Below the pieces are notes generated by a model, which did no database searches, was not told where the DNA came from, and saw only the letters and a program-made list of their open reading frames with translations. A DNA stretch of 64,000 bases from Halichondria panicea (taxonomy: Eukaryota; Porifera; Demospongiae; Suberitida; Halichondriidae), in NCBI RefSeq assembly GCF_963675165.1, contig NC_087380.1, forward strand, positions 266,001 to 330,000, read 5' to 3'. How positions within the stretch are numbered: the first letter of the stretch is position 1; every line of letters begins with the position of its first letter. The position numbers were made by a program, and so were the translations under genes. This document shows positions 47,874 to 59,172 of this stretch, piece after piece.

Positions 47874-48678
47874 ACACACACACTGCCATGAGTGCCTAAA
47901 AACAGTCATTATTTATGACAAGGGAGAGAAGCTCGTACAGTAGAAGTAGCACACAAACAATTAAAATTAGTTCACATCTGCATTAAAGTAATGAAACACA
48001 AAAGTCATATAATTATGTGTGATATTTCAGTTCAGTTATCGTATATTCCTCCAGCAGCTGGAGCCTCACGCCCACTCATAGTCGAGTAGGCATTGTTCTG
48101 TGTGTAGCTGTAGTCACCTTTGACCTCTTTGGAGGCTGGGATCTCCTCATAAGTGGCAGGGACGGTCTCGTAGGTAGCGGCTGCATCTTGACCCTCGTCA
48201 GTAAGGGAGATATCTTGAGTAACAGTCCTGTATGTGTGTGGAGAACAGATGATATTACTCATAGTAGTAGTCATGACAATAAGTTTGTTTAGTTCATGAA
48301 GCTTGTTTACGCACAACAAAGTGAGTGCCTAAACTAACAACGCTCTGATACACGAACAACACAAACTACTTTAAACAAGAAGCTCACATTTCCTCTCCTC
48401 TGTTGTACCTGAGCAAAACATTTGTACATGCCCACACATTGATAATCTAGTCTGCTTGTCTTACCTCCAGAAGTAGACCCCGACAATGATACCCACCACA
48501 ATGACAGCGGCTAGAATGAGTAACACAATGACTACACCTGCCACCACACCTCCTGTGTTGTTAGCTCCACCAGGATCTGTACATACATGGGAAGGTTGTG
48601 CTATATTATACATGGTCAGTATAAAAGGACAATTAACTTACTTGGAGGAGAGGTAGTGATGACTCCAGTCACTGAAAC

Positions 48679-49878
48679 CATAGATAGTAGAGGAGAGGGA
48701 TTGGAAACGCATACATAAATGCCCGGCCCATGCGTGTCACGGTTAAATTTCTTCCTTTCCTGCCTCTGTCACTAGAAATTGACCTTTGTCCTATGATAAT
48801 TTTAGTATTTTAATCTTTAACAGCCAAAAGACAGGCAGGAAGGCTACTACTGACTAGCCAGAAAGAGACATGAGACAGGCAGGAAGGCTACTAGGATCAA
48901 GTTAGGCTACTAGCTTCCATTTGTGTTTCAGAAGTTAGTATTAGAGGAGTTTTCGCCATTGTATGAAATAGTTTACAGTGGGATCAGACACAGTGTTAAT
49001 AGAAGTTCAAGAACATGTTAACTTCTCTTTTATAGATCTAGATCATAAACAATTCATTATACAAACAATTTAACATAATTATTGTATGTCTACTCGTGAT
49101 GTAAAGACAGAAATAATGATGCAATTTTCTTGAACGTCCTCTTTGGTAGTGGTTCAGTGAACGTGCTACAGTCTGCCGATGTAAACTCTGAAGAAGCATC
49201 ATCAGATGCACACAATCTGAGATTAAAAACAGTATCAGTTTGAGATAACAGTTACCTTGGGTCTTCCACAACTGACACTTCCGTCGTTTATTCTCTCATA
49301 ACTCTTCCCCAAAAAACTTGCCGATCCATTCGTATAACTACAAATAAAGTGTACAATAGCATGTAGTAACATTAAAGGGTCACTTCTAGCCTATATACAT
49401 TTGCTACTTCAACACCTACACTTCCACAAAATCCCACAAGTGAAAGTCATGAGTGTGATAATAAATTTGTCAGCAAATACTACCATGGAGAGTCAATCAC
49501 AAAGTTGCTACATTTAAAAAACACTTAACATACCACTGTACTTGTCTTCAATCTCAAACAGGCTGTACTTCTTTTTGGAGAGATAAAAAAATCCCACAAT
49601 CCTCAGCCAGTCAAGGAAAGGTTAAAAAAACTCATGAAACTCCTTTAGTAGACACTTCTAGGTTAAGGTACAACTATACTAGGTACTAAGAGCATAGTAC
49701 TAACTGGCATAGCCCTGTGCAATATCCCTGAGGCCAAGGCACTTCTCTGTCCTTCTAAAAAGATGCCTTGCTTCAGTTACCGCTACAGCATTGCGTGGGC
49801 GTAGGCGAGACACGGATGGGCCGAAATTGTACTGAGTCCCACGCATGCGTTTCCAATCCCTCTCCTCTACTATCTATG
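48679..49878. mobile_element. 1200-bp non-autonomous DNA transposon in an R11 intron
   Basis: Terminal inverted repeats of about 34 bp (CATAGATAGTAGAGGAGAGG... and the exact complement at the other end), with subterminal CGGCCCAT..CGTGTC also inverted. CTGAAAC is duplicated on both sides (48672-48678, 49879-49885). R6 shows the uninterrupted site CACTGAAACACAGC at 27436. No transposase-like frame; the longest is 77 codons (49038-49271, -). Internal AGACAGGCAGGAAGGCTACT occurs twice. Superfamily not assigned. Confidence 0.9.
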
Positions 49879-50050
49879 CTGAAACACACCATATAAAAGT
49901 GATGAGAGCACAAACCCACTTACCTAACTGCACACAGAATGTCACATCTACTCCAGTATTGTCAGGAATCACACAGCAGTAGGAGCCAGTGGGGCCTGAC
50001 ACAGACCCTCGACGATGGAGTCTGAGTGCACCTGTATCTCCAACACTGTA

Positions 50051-50989
50051 TCCCTTTCCTTACCATTCGTAAAAGTCTGGAACAGGAGCGTCTTTAGGTC
50101 GATCAATTAGTGTGGATCCGGCCTCACCACGCCTCCATGTCATTCTATTAGTCTAGATCCGGCTAGCAATTCTAGCTGGGACTCCCAGTTCTAGCTCGTT
50201 TTGTTTAGCGTGTCAGAGACTGGGAGAAGATGATTGGCACTCCCTGGCTCCTTTGGATGTACAGCTGTCCAGATCCCTAGAACATACCCTCCATTCTGAC
50301 AAGTTATCAGTGCATAGGGTGCTTACTAGATTCTTGCCAGCCAGTACAGTTCAAGCTACACACAGCACCGCTCAACTATTCTCTACCCCATTATCTAGCT
50401 AAATCTGGTCCAACTAGACAGCAGACACAGCTAGTTAATTCAGTAAAGCCAGGGGTAGCCCTACTTCTACGGTTGTTCAGTACCCACGGTAACAATTCCT
50501 CTGGGCTGGGCTAACTAGTTGAGCCACGCCTCCCAATTCTCAAGGCTAGGTAACATGTCTCTGTCTAGCTGCTTCTTCAGCTTCTTGCTCAGTTTTGTGG
50601 CTTAGAGAAAGGCCAGCTACTCAGGGGGAAGAGTCCAGATGAAAGTCTGGCAGCCAGGTGACGTCCAAACGGTCAGTTATTCGTTCCACCAACTTTTTAA
50701 TCTAGTCTAGTCCTGCTTGCACTGCTACTCTTCCTACTACTACTGCTGCTACTCTTCCTAGCTAGTCAAAGGTTTCTTTTTTTTTTTTTTTTTTTTAACT
50801 ACATATGCACAAAGAGACATCAAAGCTTACATCAAAGGACACAGATTTTTAGCCTACTTGACTGATAAGGCCGTTACCTAGACTACAGTTTGTTTGTCAG
50901 GGAGGAGCTCACATACAACTTCATCTAATTCATCATAACGATTCGTTACAGTTGTTGTAATTTCTACAACAGATTGCCAAGGAAAGAGG
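50051..50989. mobile_element. 939-bp insertion in the Ig-like exon of R11
   Basis: Paralogues read ACACTGTACAGTAGATCAG; here the sequence breaks after ACACTGTA and resumes TATAGTAGATCAG. Ends are TCCCTTTCCTTACC and CCAAGGAAAGAGG, an imperfect inverted repeat, with TA on both sides. A TA duplication suggests a Tc1/mariner-like non-autonomous element, but the termini are weak. It contains a poly-T run near 50769-50796 and no recognisable protein. Confidence 0.75.
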
Positions 50990-51798
50990 TATAGTAGATC
51001 AGTGTCTGAATCAGACTCCGGCCTAGTGACACTGAGCTGTTCCATTTGGTAGTAGCCAATATCCTAATCCATTGCCACTATTGGGATTATCCTGTCCTGT
51101 ACAGCAAATAGTTGAGTCAGTTCTGCAAGTCAATGCTGTCTCAGTGGTATCTCCCGATGGTCTCTATGGAAACCTGTGAGTTCATAACAGCATAGTTGGT
51201 GGTTCCCATAGAGACGTAGACAGGAGGTACTGTGGGGGTGGGGGATTGTAACTCTGTTAGAGTTCATTGTACTAGCTTACATTGACAAATGAGATTTAAT
51301 CTACTCTAGGTCCCATCATTCTGACAAGCTCTGAAACTACCTCCAGTGAGAGTGTAGCCATTGTTACAAGTATAGGTAGCAATGGTATTAATAGGTCTGC
51401 TGTCAGTAAGCCCGGTCCATCAGTGTAGGTAATGACTCCATTCATTAGTGGTGGTAAATCAGAACAAGTTCCTAAAATAGCATTCAATAAAAAGTACACT
51501 TACGCTGGACACACTGCATGGGTCCGAACCATCCCAGGTACCCCCACTAGTACGAACTGCACAAGAGTGACAGAGCTCACCTTGACAAGTTGGAGGTCCA
51601 TCTCCCTCCACTCACACAGAACCTGGTGGTATGTACAGTGAAAGTACCTCCAGTGAGAGTGTAGTTAGTGTTGCAGGAGTGCACAGCATTAGAGGAGAAA
51701 GGTCTGTTGTTAGTGGATACAGCACTGTACATAATCATCCCATTGGTCAGTGGGGGTAATTCAGGGCAGTTAGCTGTATGGGAGATGATACATTCAAC

Positions 51799-51832
51799 CA
51801 TAGATAATAGAGCACAGTCTCTATTATCTATG
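51799..51832. mobile_element. 34-bp perfect palindromic insertion with 7-bp target duplication
   Basis: CATAGATAATAGAG, 6-bp loop CACAGT, then CTCTATTATCTATG. ATTCAAC is duplicated (51792-51798 and 51833-51839); paralogues read GATACACTCAACAAACAAAC uninterrupted. The termini match those of the 1200-bp element 2 kb away (CATAGATA-TAGAG) and the duplication length is the same, so this looks like a minimal derivative. Confidence 0.85.
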
Positions 51833-52205
51833 ATTCAACAAACAAACAGTACAAAGTCCATTCCACGTACGCTGACACACTGGAGCCGATCCACTCCACA
51901 CTCCACTCTTACAAGTCCTGGTGGTGCCTCCATTGAGAGTGTAGCCAGTGTCACAGGTGTAGATGGCCACAGTGTTCTCACCCAGTGGTGAGTCAGAGTA
52001 GGAGATCACTCCATTGGTGGGGGGAGGGAGGGAGAGGCATAATACTGTGAGAATGTAATATTGTATAATTATGATGACCAGGTAAGTACCTATACCATGT
52101 ACTCTATCAACAGCAATCATTAAATAGATTACCTTGCTGTCCCCAGCAGGTGGACACAACACACAGCAATAGCAGCAAAAGCTGAACACCTTGAGTCTGC
52201 AACAT

Positions 52206-52324
52206 CTCAGCTTCTTGCATGCATGACACTAGCCTAGAGACCAGGCCGATTAAAATTAATCGGCCTGGATTCGAGGCTAGCATGACACACCCCAAAACAC
52301 CATTAATGATCTTTACCCACTCAC
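52206..52324. promoter_or_regulatory. Head-to-head promoter R11/P4 with 18-bp element (52301-52318)
   Basis: 119 bp between starts, enlarged by the 50-bp palindromic insert. The 18-mer remains intact, six bases before the P4 ATG. Confidence 0.6.
52230..52279. mobile_element. 50-bp palindromic insert (TAG...CTA) in the R11/P4 promoter, 9-bp duplication
   Basis: Arms around AGGCCGATTAA / TTAATCGGCCT with TAGCCT and AGGCTA ends. GCATGACAC flanks both sides (52221-52229, 52280-52288). The three sister promoters have a single uninterrupted GCATGACACACA. Confidence 0.88.
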
Positions 52325-52564
52325 ATGGCCTGGCAGAGAGCAGCAAGACCTTGGTTCACACTCCCTCTCCTCAGACACCATCACTGTCCCTCACCCGCTG
52401 TCCTCCAGGTGGTGTCTCCATGGCAGCTCTCATGTCCTCAGCCCACCACCCTACTACCCCTCATCAGACAATGGTCACAACACTCAGCTACTGGTGAGAC
52501 ATTGTGAGAATAGTATGGTGGTCCGTAGAATGAGACCCATCCCCTCACACACACCCACACCCAC

Positions 52565-52608
<44 letters not shown>

Positions 52609-55600
52609 CACACACGCACACACACACACACCCATCCATCCACACACACACACACACCCACACACACAGGTACAGGGAACTAAGAGAGCTAGTAAGGTAA
52701 GGCTCCGTAGTGTGTTGAAAACACTCTACTTGCAGAGTCGACATTTTTAATATTCAATTCAACTTCTTTTCTCCCAGCTCTGGACAATATGATAGAGCGC
52801 TGGATTTGTGGGAGGAGTCTAAGATGAGTGGTAGGATGGATACGGACAGTTACACGATGGTCATGGCAATGTGTGAGAGGCTGGGTAGCTCAGAGGCTGC
52901 ACTGGCCCTGAGGGAGGACATGAGGTCACAGGGGCTGGCAATGGAGGACAGGTATTACTAGCATAGCAACCAACCTGACATCCTCTGTAATGGATGCATT
53001 TGTAGCCCTTTCAAAATAAGCATGTTTGATAGCTTACTTTAATTGGCATAATTTAACGTACATACACACAATGTTGGTTGCTTAACTCTGATGCCCTGCA
53101 CAGATGTTGTCTCCACTTAGTGACCACCCTCATTGCTGATGACAAGGCTGGGGAGGCTGTGGAGGTCATGAGGGGGGAGTGGTTGCAGGTACACACACTA
53201 ACCACCCACCACACCCCTCACACTCATCCTGTACCTACTCTAACCACCCACTATACCCCTCACACTCATCCTGTACCTACACTAACCACCCACACACACA
53301 GACTGATACGTGCAGTAGTAGCTAAACAGTTACTAGATAACAAGCATCCTGCACTGGCTCTGGAGGTGTGCTCGCTGACCTCTGACCCCTCCCACCCCCT
53401 CCTGTGTGTACAGCTGGAGTGTCTTGGTTCCCTCAGACAAGTGGAGGGAATGCAACAACTCTTGGAGGAGGTGGTCTGCAAAATTAAGAACAATAATTCA
53501 CTTATTTATATTCTATTATACAGTCTGTTGGTGTTGAGAGTGATTCGTTGCAAGTGGCCTTTGTTAATGGCCTGTCACTGGCTGGCCTCCACCACAGAGC
53601 AATGGAGCATCTCTCTAGTCTCAAGTGAGGGCCACTGATACTAGTGTAATGTGCAGCAACTTATAGAGTATGTACTAACTAAAGATGTGGGATCAGCTGC
53701 TGCTCTATTCCACACACTCTGGGAGCAAACATTCACTCTTAAGGTATGTTAATACAGTCCCCCTATAAGAGCTAGATATGATTAACCTTTCCAATAATTA
53801 TAGGATCTCTCTGTCCAGTTCCTCCAGACATCAGTGTCAGCTGCTGAAGAGGACAGGAGCTCTTACCTGCTCAGAGCTGCCAATGCTTGTCTCCATCTTC
53901 AAGCCCTAGCTCTGAGGGATACTGCATCGGAACACAGTGAAGCTGAAGAGCAGTTCTTGAGTTATGATTTCCCCTCTTTCCTTCATCAACAAAGTGTGTA
54001 TCCCGACCAGCACACATACGCAGTATGTTACCATAGCTACCACTACAAACACTGTTAATTTGTTCCTCATTTAGAGGCCAATTTCAATTTTAATATAATT
54101 TATATATAAATTATATACTAAAATTATATATATACTAAAATTATGTTTTTATTGTTAATTATTTTATCCCTCTCAGACATTGTTACTGAGGCTGTGTTTT
54201 GATGAGGGATCTCTAGACACTGCTGATCGTGCCATCAAGTCTCTGTTTCAGTGTGGTTCACCTTTGACCTCCAAGGCCTTTGTCGAGTGGGCAGGACACT
54301 GCGGCCCAATCACCCCTCAACAAGCTAACAGGGTAAGCCATACAATACCCCGAGGCTATACAGTCGGCTCTGTAATAATAATTCTGATAACTCAAATTCA
54401 ACGATTTTCTGATTTTCTAGAAAGAGCTCTTTCTATAATTATAATAATAATCTAATTTGTAATGGGCCATAAGTTCCCATTTTCAATGCTATGCTGTTAC
54501 AGATTCTTTTCTCAGGTGTTGGGTTTAATTCGTCGTAATTTCCGTGCCCGCTATGATATTCGACTGACACTGGAGGACTATGTGCGGCTGTTGGGGGTGG
54601 AGCTTGTGTGTGGAGGGGACCCCAAGCAACTCACACACTCATTCAGCTACATCAGGACCATCAAGAACGTGAGCTATAATAATAGTGCATTGTTGGTATA
54701 ATTATATACGAGGAGGATAGTTGAGCATCTTAGCCATAACTTTAGTACTGTTGATCCAATGTCAAAAATTTTAGGATTTTCTGAAAGCTTAGAAAAAGTC
54801 CTTTCAAATGATGTGTTTAAATCCAAAAGTTTATTGGGGTCATAATTTGTCATTTTTCGGCCTTGGACCATGGGCTATTATCCATGGTGTGGCCAAATTG
54901 GGAAACATTTTTATCGCTCAAACAGAAACTTTGATGACACCATTTGAAAGGTCTCTTTCTAAGCTTCCAAAAAATTAAAAAATCGTTTAAATTGTATCCA
55001 CGATACTCAAGCTATGGCAGCTGAAAGAGTTCCCGAACTATCGTACTATTTTGAGATTAAACGAAGGGGGGGGGTAGTTGCATGGGCATATTTCAGCTGC
55101 CATAACTTTAGTATCGTTGATCCAATGTCAAAAATGTCTGAAAGATACGTTTCAAGTCATGTGTTTCAATTTCATTACCCCCCCCCCCCCACATGCACAC
55201 ACAGACAATGTCCAACCAGGGGCTACTCACAGAGACCAGTCACTGGTACCCTATCATCAGTGCCCTAGCAACACTAGGCCCAGTGGGGGGACCCCTGTTC
55301 ATTACCTATGATGACATGCTCACATGCGGAGTGGAGCCTGACCTGCACATGTACAAGATCATAGCCAGTGCTGCACAGACCAACAGCACAGCTGCCCACT
55401 CTGCAGCAGTGGACTGGTGGAGAATGCTCAACTCTAGAGTGAAGCCAGATGTAGAGTTAATGAACACGCTGATCCGCTGCTGTGAGGTGTGTGGGGAGTG
55501 GGAGAGAGGTTTCCTGTTCCTGGGGCTGTTCAAGCAGTGCCAATTATCACCTGACATGGACACCTTTGATGCCCTCTTTAAGGTAGGGCATCTGTTTACT

Positions 55601-55859
55601 GACAAGATCCCTAAAAGATATTTTGTTTTTTGGCGCTTGCTATTAAGGATTAAGTAGTTAATAATTGTGACCTATAATCTAGTCAACCCAGAGGAGGTCC
55701 GACATGCGTGCACGAATCACTACAAGTGATATGTCCAGGCCAAATGCACTAGCACTTGCAGTGATTCGTGCACGCATGTCGGACCTCCTCCGTAGTCAAC
55801 TACTGCACACTTGACCAAAATACTAACCCCACCTCACACACACACCCACCTCACACACA

Positions 55860-55913
<54 letters not shown>

Positions 55914-56096
55914 CACACACACACACACACACCTACACAGATCTGTGATGCTACAAGAGACCATGATCGACTGATTGCTCTGAGCTCACTAGCAGAGACA
56001 ATACTACCACAGCAACGAGATCATGTGAGAGATGAGGTCCAGAGAATACACAACAATTGGACTCATAATGAACAGCATCATTCAGAGTCAGAATAG
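52325..56096 (+). pseudogene. P4: PPR-protein paralogue, pseudogene with three lesions
   Basis: Exons recognised: 52325-52493, 52670-52696, 52778-52951, 53104-53188, 53302-53470, 53524-53624, remnant to 53743, 53804-54022, about 54177-54334, about 54515-54667, about 55205-55582 and about 55941-56096. Exon 2 lacks 16 bp (27 instead of 43) and reads GNStop. Exon 5 lacks 8 bp (TTCCTACC near 53314). A deletion at about 53683 removes the exon 7 acceptor, all 82-bp units and about half of exon 7. Later exons are open and close to P1/P3, so decay is recent. Confidence 0.85.
55689..55792. mobile_element. Palindromic element in P4 intron 11
   Basis: Orthologue of the P1 element, with TAGTCAACC before and TAGTCAACT after. 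Confidence 0.8.
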
Positions 56097-56264
56097 TAGC
56101 TACACAATGTCGTCATTAATATTAGTGGTTGTGCTTATTTGTGGGATTTTTTCTCATGTTCAACTTAACAGCGTTTTTGAAATGAAAAACATTGTGAGAG
56201 GGGAGGGACTGATGAAGTATGTATAACTGCATGCTCTATCAATCTGAAATACAGTTTAGTTATC

Positions 56265-58760
56265 CTATACAGCAGCTGGAGCCTCCCGCCCACTCATAGT
56301 CGAGTAGGCATCGTTTTGTGTATAGCTGTAGTCACCTCTGACCTCTCCAGAGGCTGAGATCTCCTCATAAGTGACAGGGACGGTCTCGTAGATAATAGCT
56401 GCACTCTGACCCTGGTCAGTAAGGGGAATATCTTGAGGAGCGGTCCTGTGTGTGTGTGTGAAGATAATTATAATTATTAGCAAGCCTAGATTATATGGAT
56501 GGATGGCCACAAGCAGTTTATTGGCACGTATATAGTGTTAAATTTGTGGCACCCATTCCAATGTAATAATGTATACGTAGTTGGTGATCAAACCGGACAA
56601 TTTCCTGTGAGCTGGTGAACCACAGTGCCAACATGATATGAGATCATAATGGCAGTGCCATACAAGTGATTTTAAAACCCTGCTTTGATGTTTTTAAAGA
56701 TTAGGCATCACCAGTTTGTTTATCCATATGAAGGTTTACACTGAACATGCTGGGCGTAACTAAGCCGGCAGGAGGCAGACCTCGAACATTTTTGACTTTA
56801 ACTCACATTTTCCCTCCTCTCTTGTACCGGAGCACTAGGTAGGTCACCATCACTACAGTCACTGCAATCACTGCTACCACTACCAACGTTACTACCACTC
56901 CTCCCACCACAGCACCAGTGTTATCACAACTGACAGAGAGAGCTCTCATCAATAGAGGCTGTATAATGGACAATTCAAGCTGTTTGTTAGTACCAACCTA
57001 ACACAATGCACATGCTGTGCTTACTTGCAGTGGGTACTTCAAAACACATGCAGAACAAGGATGAGAACATAGACCCACTTACATACCTAACTGCACACAG
57101 AAGGCTTGGATGACCCCAGTACTGTCAGGAATCACACAGCAGTAGGAGCCAGTGGGGCCTGACACAGACCCTCGACGATGGAGTCTGAGTGCATCTGTAT
57201 CTCCAACACTGTACAGTAGATCAGTGTCTGAATCAGTAATGTCCAGTTTCCTTGTGACAACTGTTCCATTCGGTAGTAGCCAATATCCTAATCCATTGGC
57301 ACTATTGGGATTATCTTGTCCTGTACAGCAAATAGTTGAGTCAGTTCTGCAAGTCAATGCTGTCTCAGTGGTATCTCCGATGGTGTCTATGGCAACCTGT
57401 GAGTTCATAACAGCATAGTTGGTGGTTCCCACGGAGACGTAGACAGGAGGTACTGTGGGGGTGAGGGATTGTAACTCTGTTAGAGTTCATTGTACTTACA
57501 TTGACAAGTGAGAGCTGATCCACTCCACAATCTTTCAGCTCTACACACTCTGGTAGCAGTGCTGGTAGTGGAGGGTACGTATCCATTCAAGCAGCTCTGT
57601 GTAACCACAGTTCCTCGAGGGCGGTGTGGTGCGGTACTAGAGCTGTAGATGATCACTCCATTGGTTGGTACAGTGAGGTCAGGACAGGTGGCTGTGGAGG
57701 CAGCACAATCTATCAACCATCAACACATAGTGGAACTCACATTGACAGATTGGAGCTGTTCCACTCCAGGTCCCATCATTCTGACAAACTCTGAAACTCC
57801 CTCCAGTGACAGTGTATCCATTATCACAAGTGTAGGTAGAAACGCTATCAACAGGTCTGCTGCCAGCAGGTCCATCAGTGTAGGTAATGCCTCCATTAAA
57901 TATCGGTGGTAAATCAGAACAAGTTCCTGAAATAGTGAACATCACATTCAACACATAAACTGCACAAATTCAGATATACTTACCTTGACACACTGGAGCT
58001 AACCCACTCCACATTCCATCACTCTCACAAGTCCTGGTGCTGCCTCCATTCAGAGTGTAGCCAGTGTCACAGGTGTAGGTGGCCACAGTGTTCTCACCCA
58101 GCGTCATGTTAGAGTAGGAGATCCCTCCATTGGTGGGGGGAGGGAGGGACATACACGTCAGTGACACCACTGTGTACAGATGATATTGGATAAGGTAATC
58201 ATTGTGCAATCCACTCACCCAGGTTAGCACAGAGGGTCATGTCTCCTCCAGTAGTTGGTACAGTACAACAGTAGGACCCGGTTGGAGTGAGGGGGTTGTT
58301 GGGAGATACTCTACGGTTTAGCACGATGACCTGCCTGGCATCCCTCACAATGTAGAACTGCTGTCCAGTATTCAATGCTGCAACATTTCCCACTACCTCA
58401 CTCCCATCAGGATGCGTCCACTGTCCCAGTATTCCATTACCAAAGTTGTCGGCACCACTTCTACAGCAGGTAGTGAGGTCACTGTGACAAGTGAGAGATG
58501 GAAGACCACCCTGGGCCCCCTCTCCAATGGTAGTGATGAAGATCTCAGTATTGTTAGTGGTGATGCTAGGACCAGATCCCAGAGTCAGGTAGACTGTTTA
58601 GTGATACAAGATAATTAAATATATATATAGACTACAACCAAGTTCAAAGCTCATACCTAGATCTACTAGCAATCATTATCACAGTATTACCTTGCTGTCC
58701 CCAGCAGGTGGACACAACACACAGCAAAAGCAGCAGAAACTGAACACCTTGTGTCTTCAT
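56265..58760 (-). CDS. Receptor R12: Ig-like - 3 sushi - Ig-like, +1 frameshift before TM (predicted soluble, 469 aa)
   Basis: Exons: signal 58760-58691, Ig-like 58593-58219, sushi 58169-57984, 57926-57741 and 57691-57500, type-3 Ig-like 57452-57087, then the stalk/TM exon 56958-56807 and tail (about 56447-56265). All exons to 57087 are in frame. The TM exon is 152 bp: one extra base near 56937 (CAGTTGTGATAAC where R9 has CAGTGTGACAAC) puts TGA at 56924-56926, just before the hydrophobic run. Translation would end ASIDESSLCQL*, leaving 469 aa with no membrane anchor. The downstream TM and tail (YETV, YEEI, YSYT, YSTM) remain otherwise intact. Either a secreted variant or a fresh pseudogene. 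Confidence 0.75.
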
Positions 58761-58817
58761 TGCATGCAACTTCTCTCCACTACTACTCTAGCACAGTTAT
58801 CTGTTTGGAAGTTGTTT

Positions 58818-58835
58818 CATTAATGATCTTTACCC
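58818..58835 (-). promoter_or_regulatory. 18-bp receptor upstream element, R12
   Basis: CATTAATGATCTTTACCC, 57 bp before the R12 start, followed by CACCAACAGG. Confidence 0.6.
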
Positions 58836-58854
58836 ACCAACAGGTTCCCTAAAT

Positions 58855-59030
58855 ATGCTGTCATTACCACAGCAACAAGATCATGTGAGAGATGAGGTCA
58901 GAACACACAGAAATGAAGTCAAAGCTACATGCTGTAATTAGTGGTCATGGTATATATGGTAATGATTAATTTAATTTGTGGTATCATTTCTCATGCATGC
59001 AATATGTTCAACTTGACTTGTGTTGTAATA
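58855..59030 (+). pseudogene. Relic of a fifth PPR-gene copy (last exon and 3' flank only)
   Basis: ACCACAGCAACAAGATCATG and TGAGAGATGAGGTC match exon 12 of P1-P4 (ACCACAGCAACGAGATCATG). They are followed by a diverged 3' flank (GGTATCATTTCTCATG, GTTCAACTTGAC) also found after P1-P4. Everything from exon 1 to the front of exon 12 is missing. It lies head-to-head with R12 exactly where a P copy is expected, so the unit was five-fold before a large internal deletion. Confidence 0.75.
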
Positions 59031-59172
59031 AAAAATGAATTGTCAACATCACTTTTACACAGTTTTGCATGCAGCAGAATAAATAATGTGCTCAAAAACA
59101 ATTAAAAAGGTTAAAACGTCTCTAACTATTCAACTAACTACAGCAACATAATTATGCTATAACTATATACTA

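Larger units (their letters stand above)
48032..52205 (-). pseudogene. Receptor R11 pseudogene disrupted by two transposon insertions
   Basis: Signal exon 52205 to about 52134, with the unusual start MLQTQGVQLLLLL; sushi about 52050-51878, about 51770-51585 and about 51475-51290 (frame broken by a 5-bp difference near 51410); Ig-like exon split by a 939-bp insert (50051-50989); an intron carrying a 1200-bp insert (48679-49878); TM exon near 48577-48467 of the second type (VVIVLLILAAVIVVGIIVG, VYFWR); short exon near 48411-48389; tail to about 48032 with YETV, YEEI, YSYT, YSTM and a C-terminal YDN. The insertion in the Ig-like exon makes a normal product unlikely. Confidence 0.85.

Noticed and set aside
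48032..48319. Separate small gene encoding the tyrosine-rich tail
   Set aside because: The frame is the last exon of R11; its apparent N-terminus is intron sequence before the CAG acceptor.
49038..49271. 77-codon frame in the 1200-bp transposon as a transposase
   Set aside because: Too short, no catalytic motif or recognisable similarity; the element appears non-autonomous.
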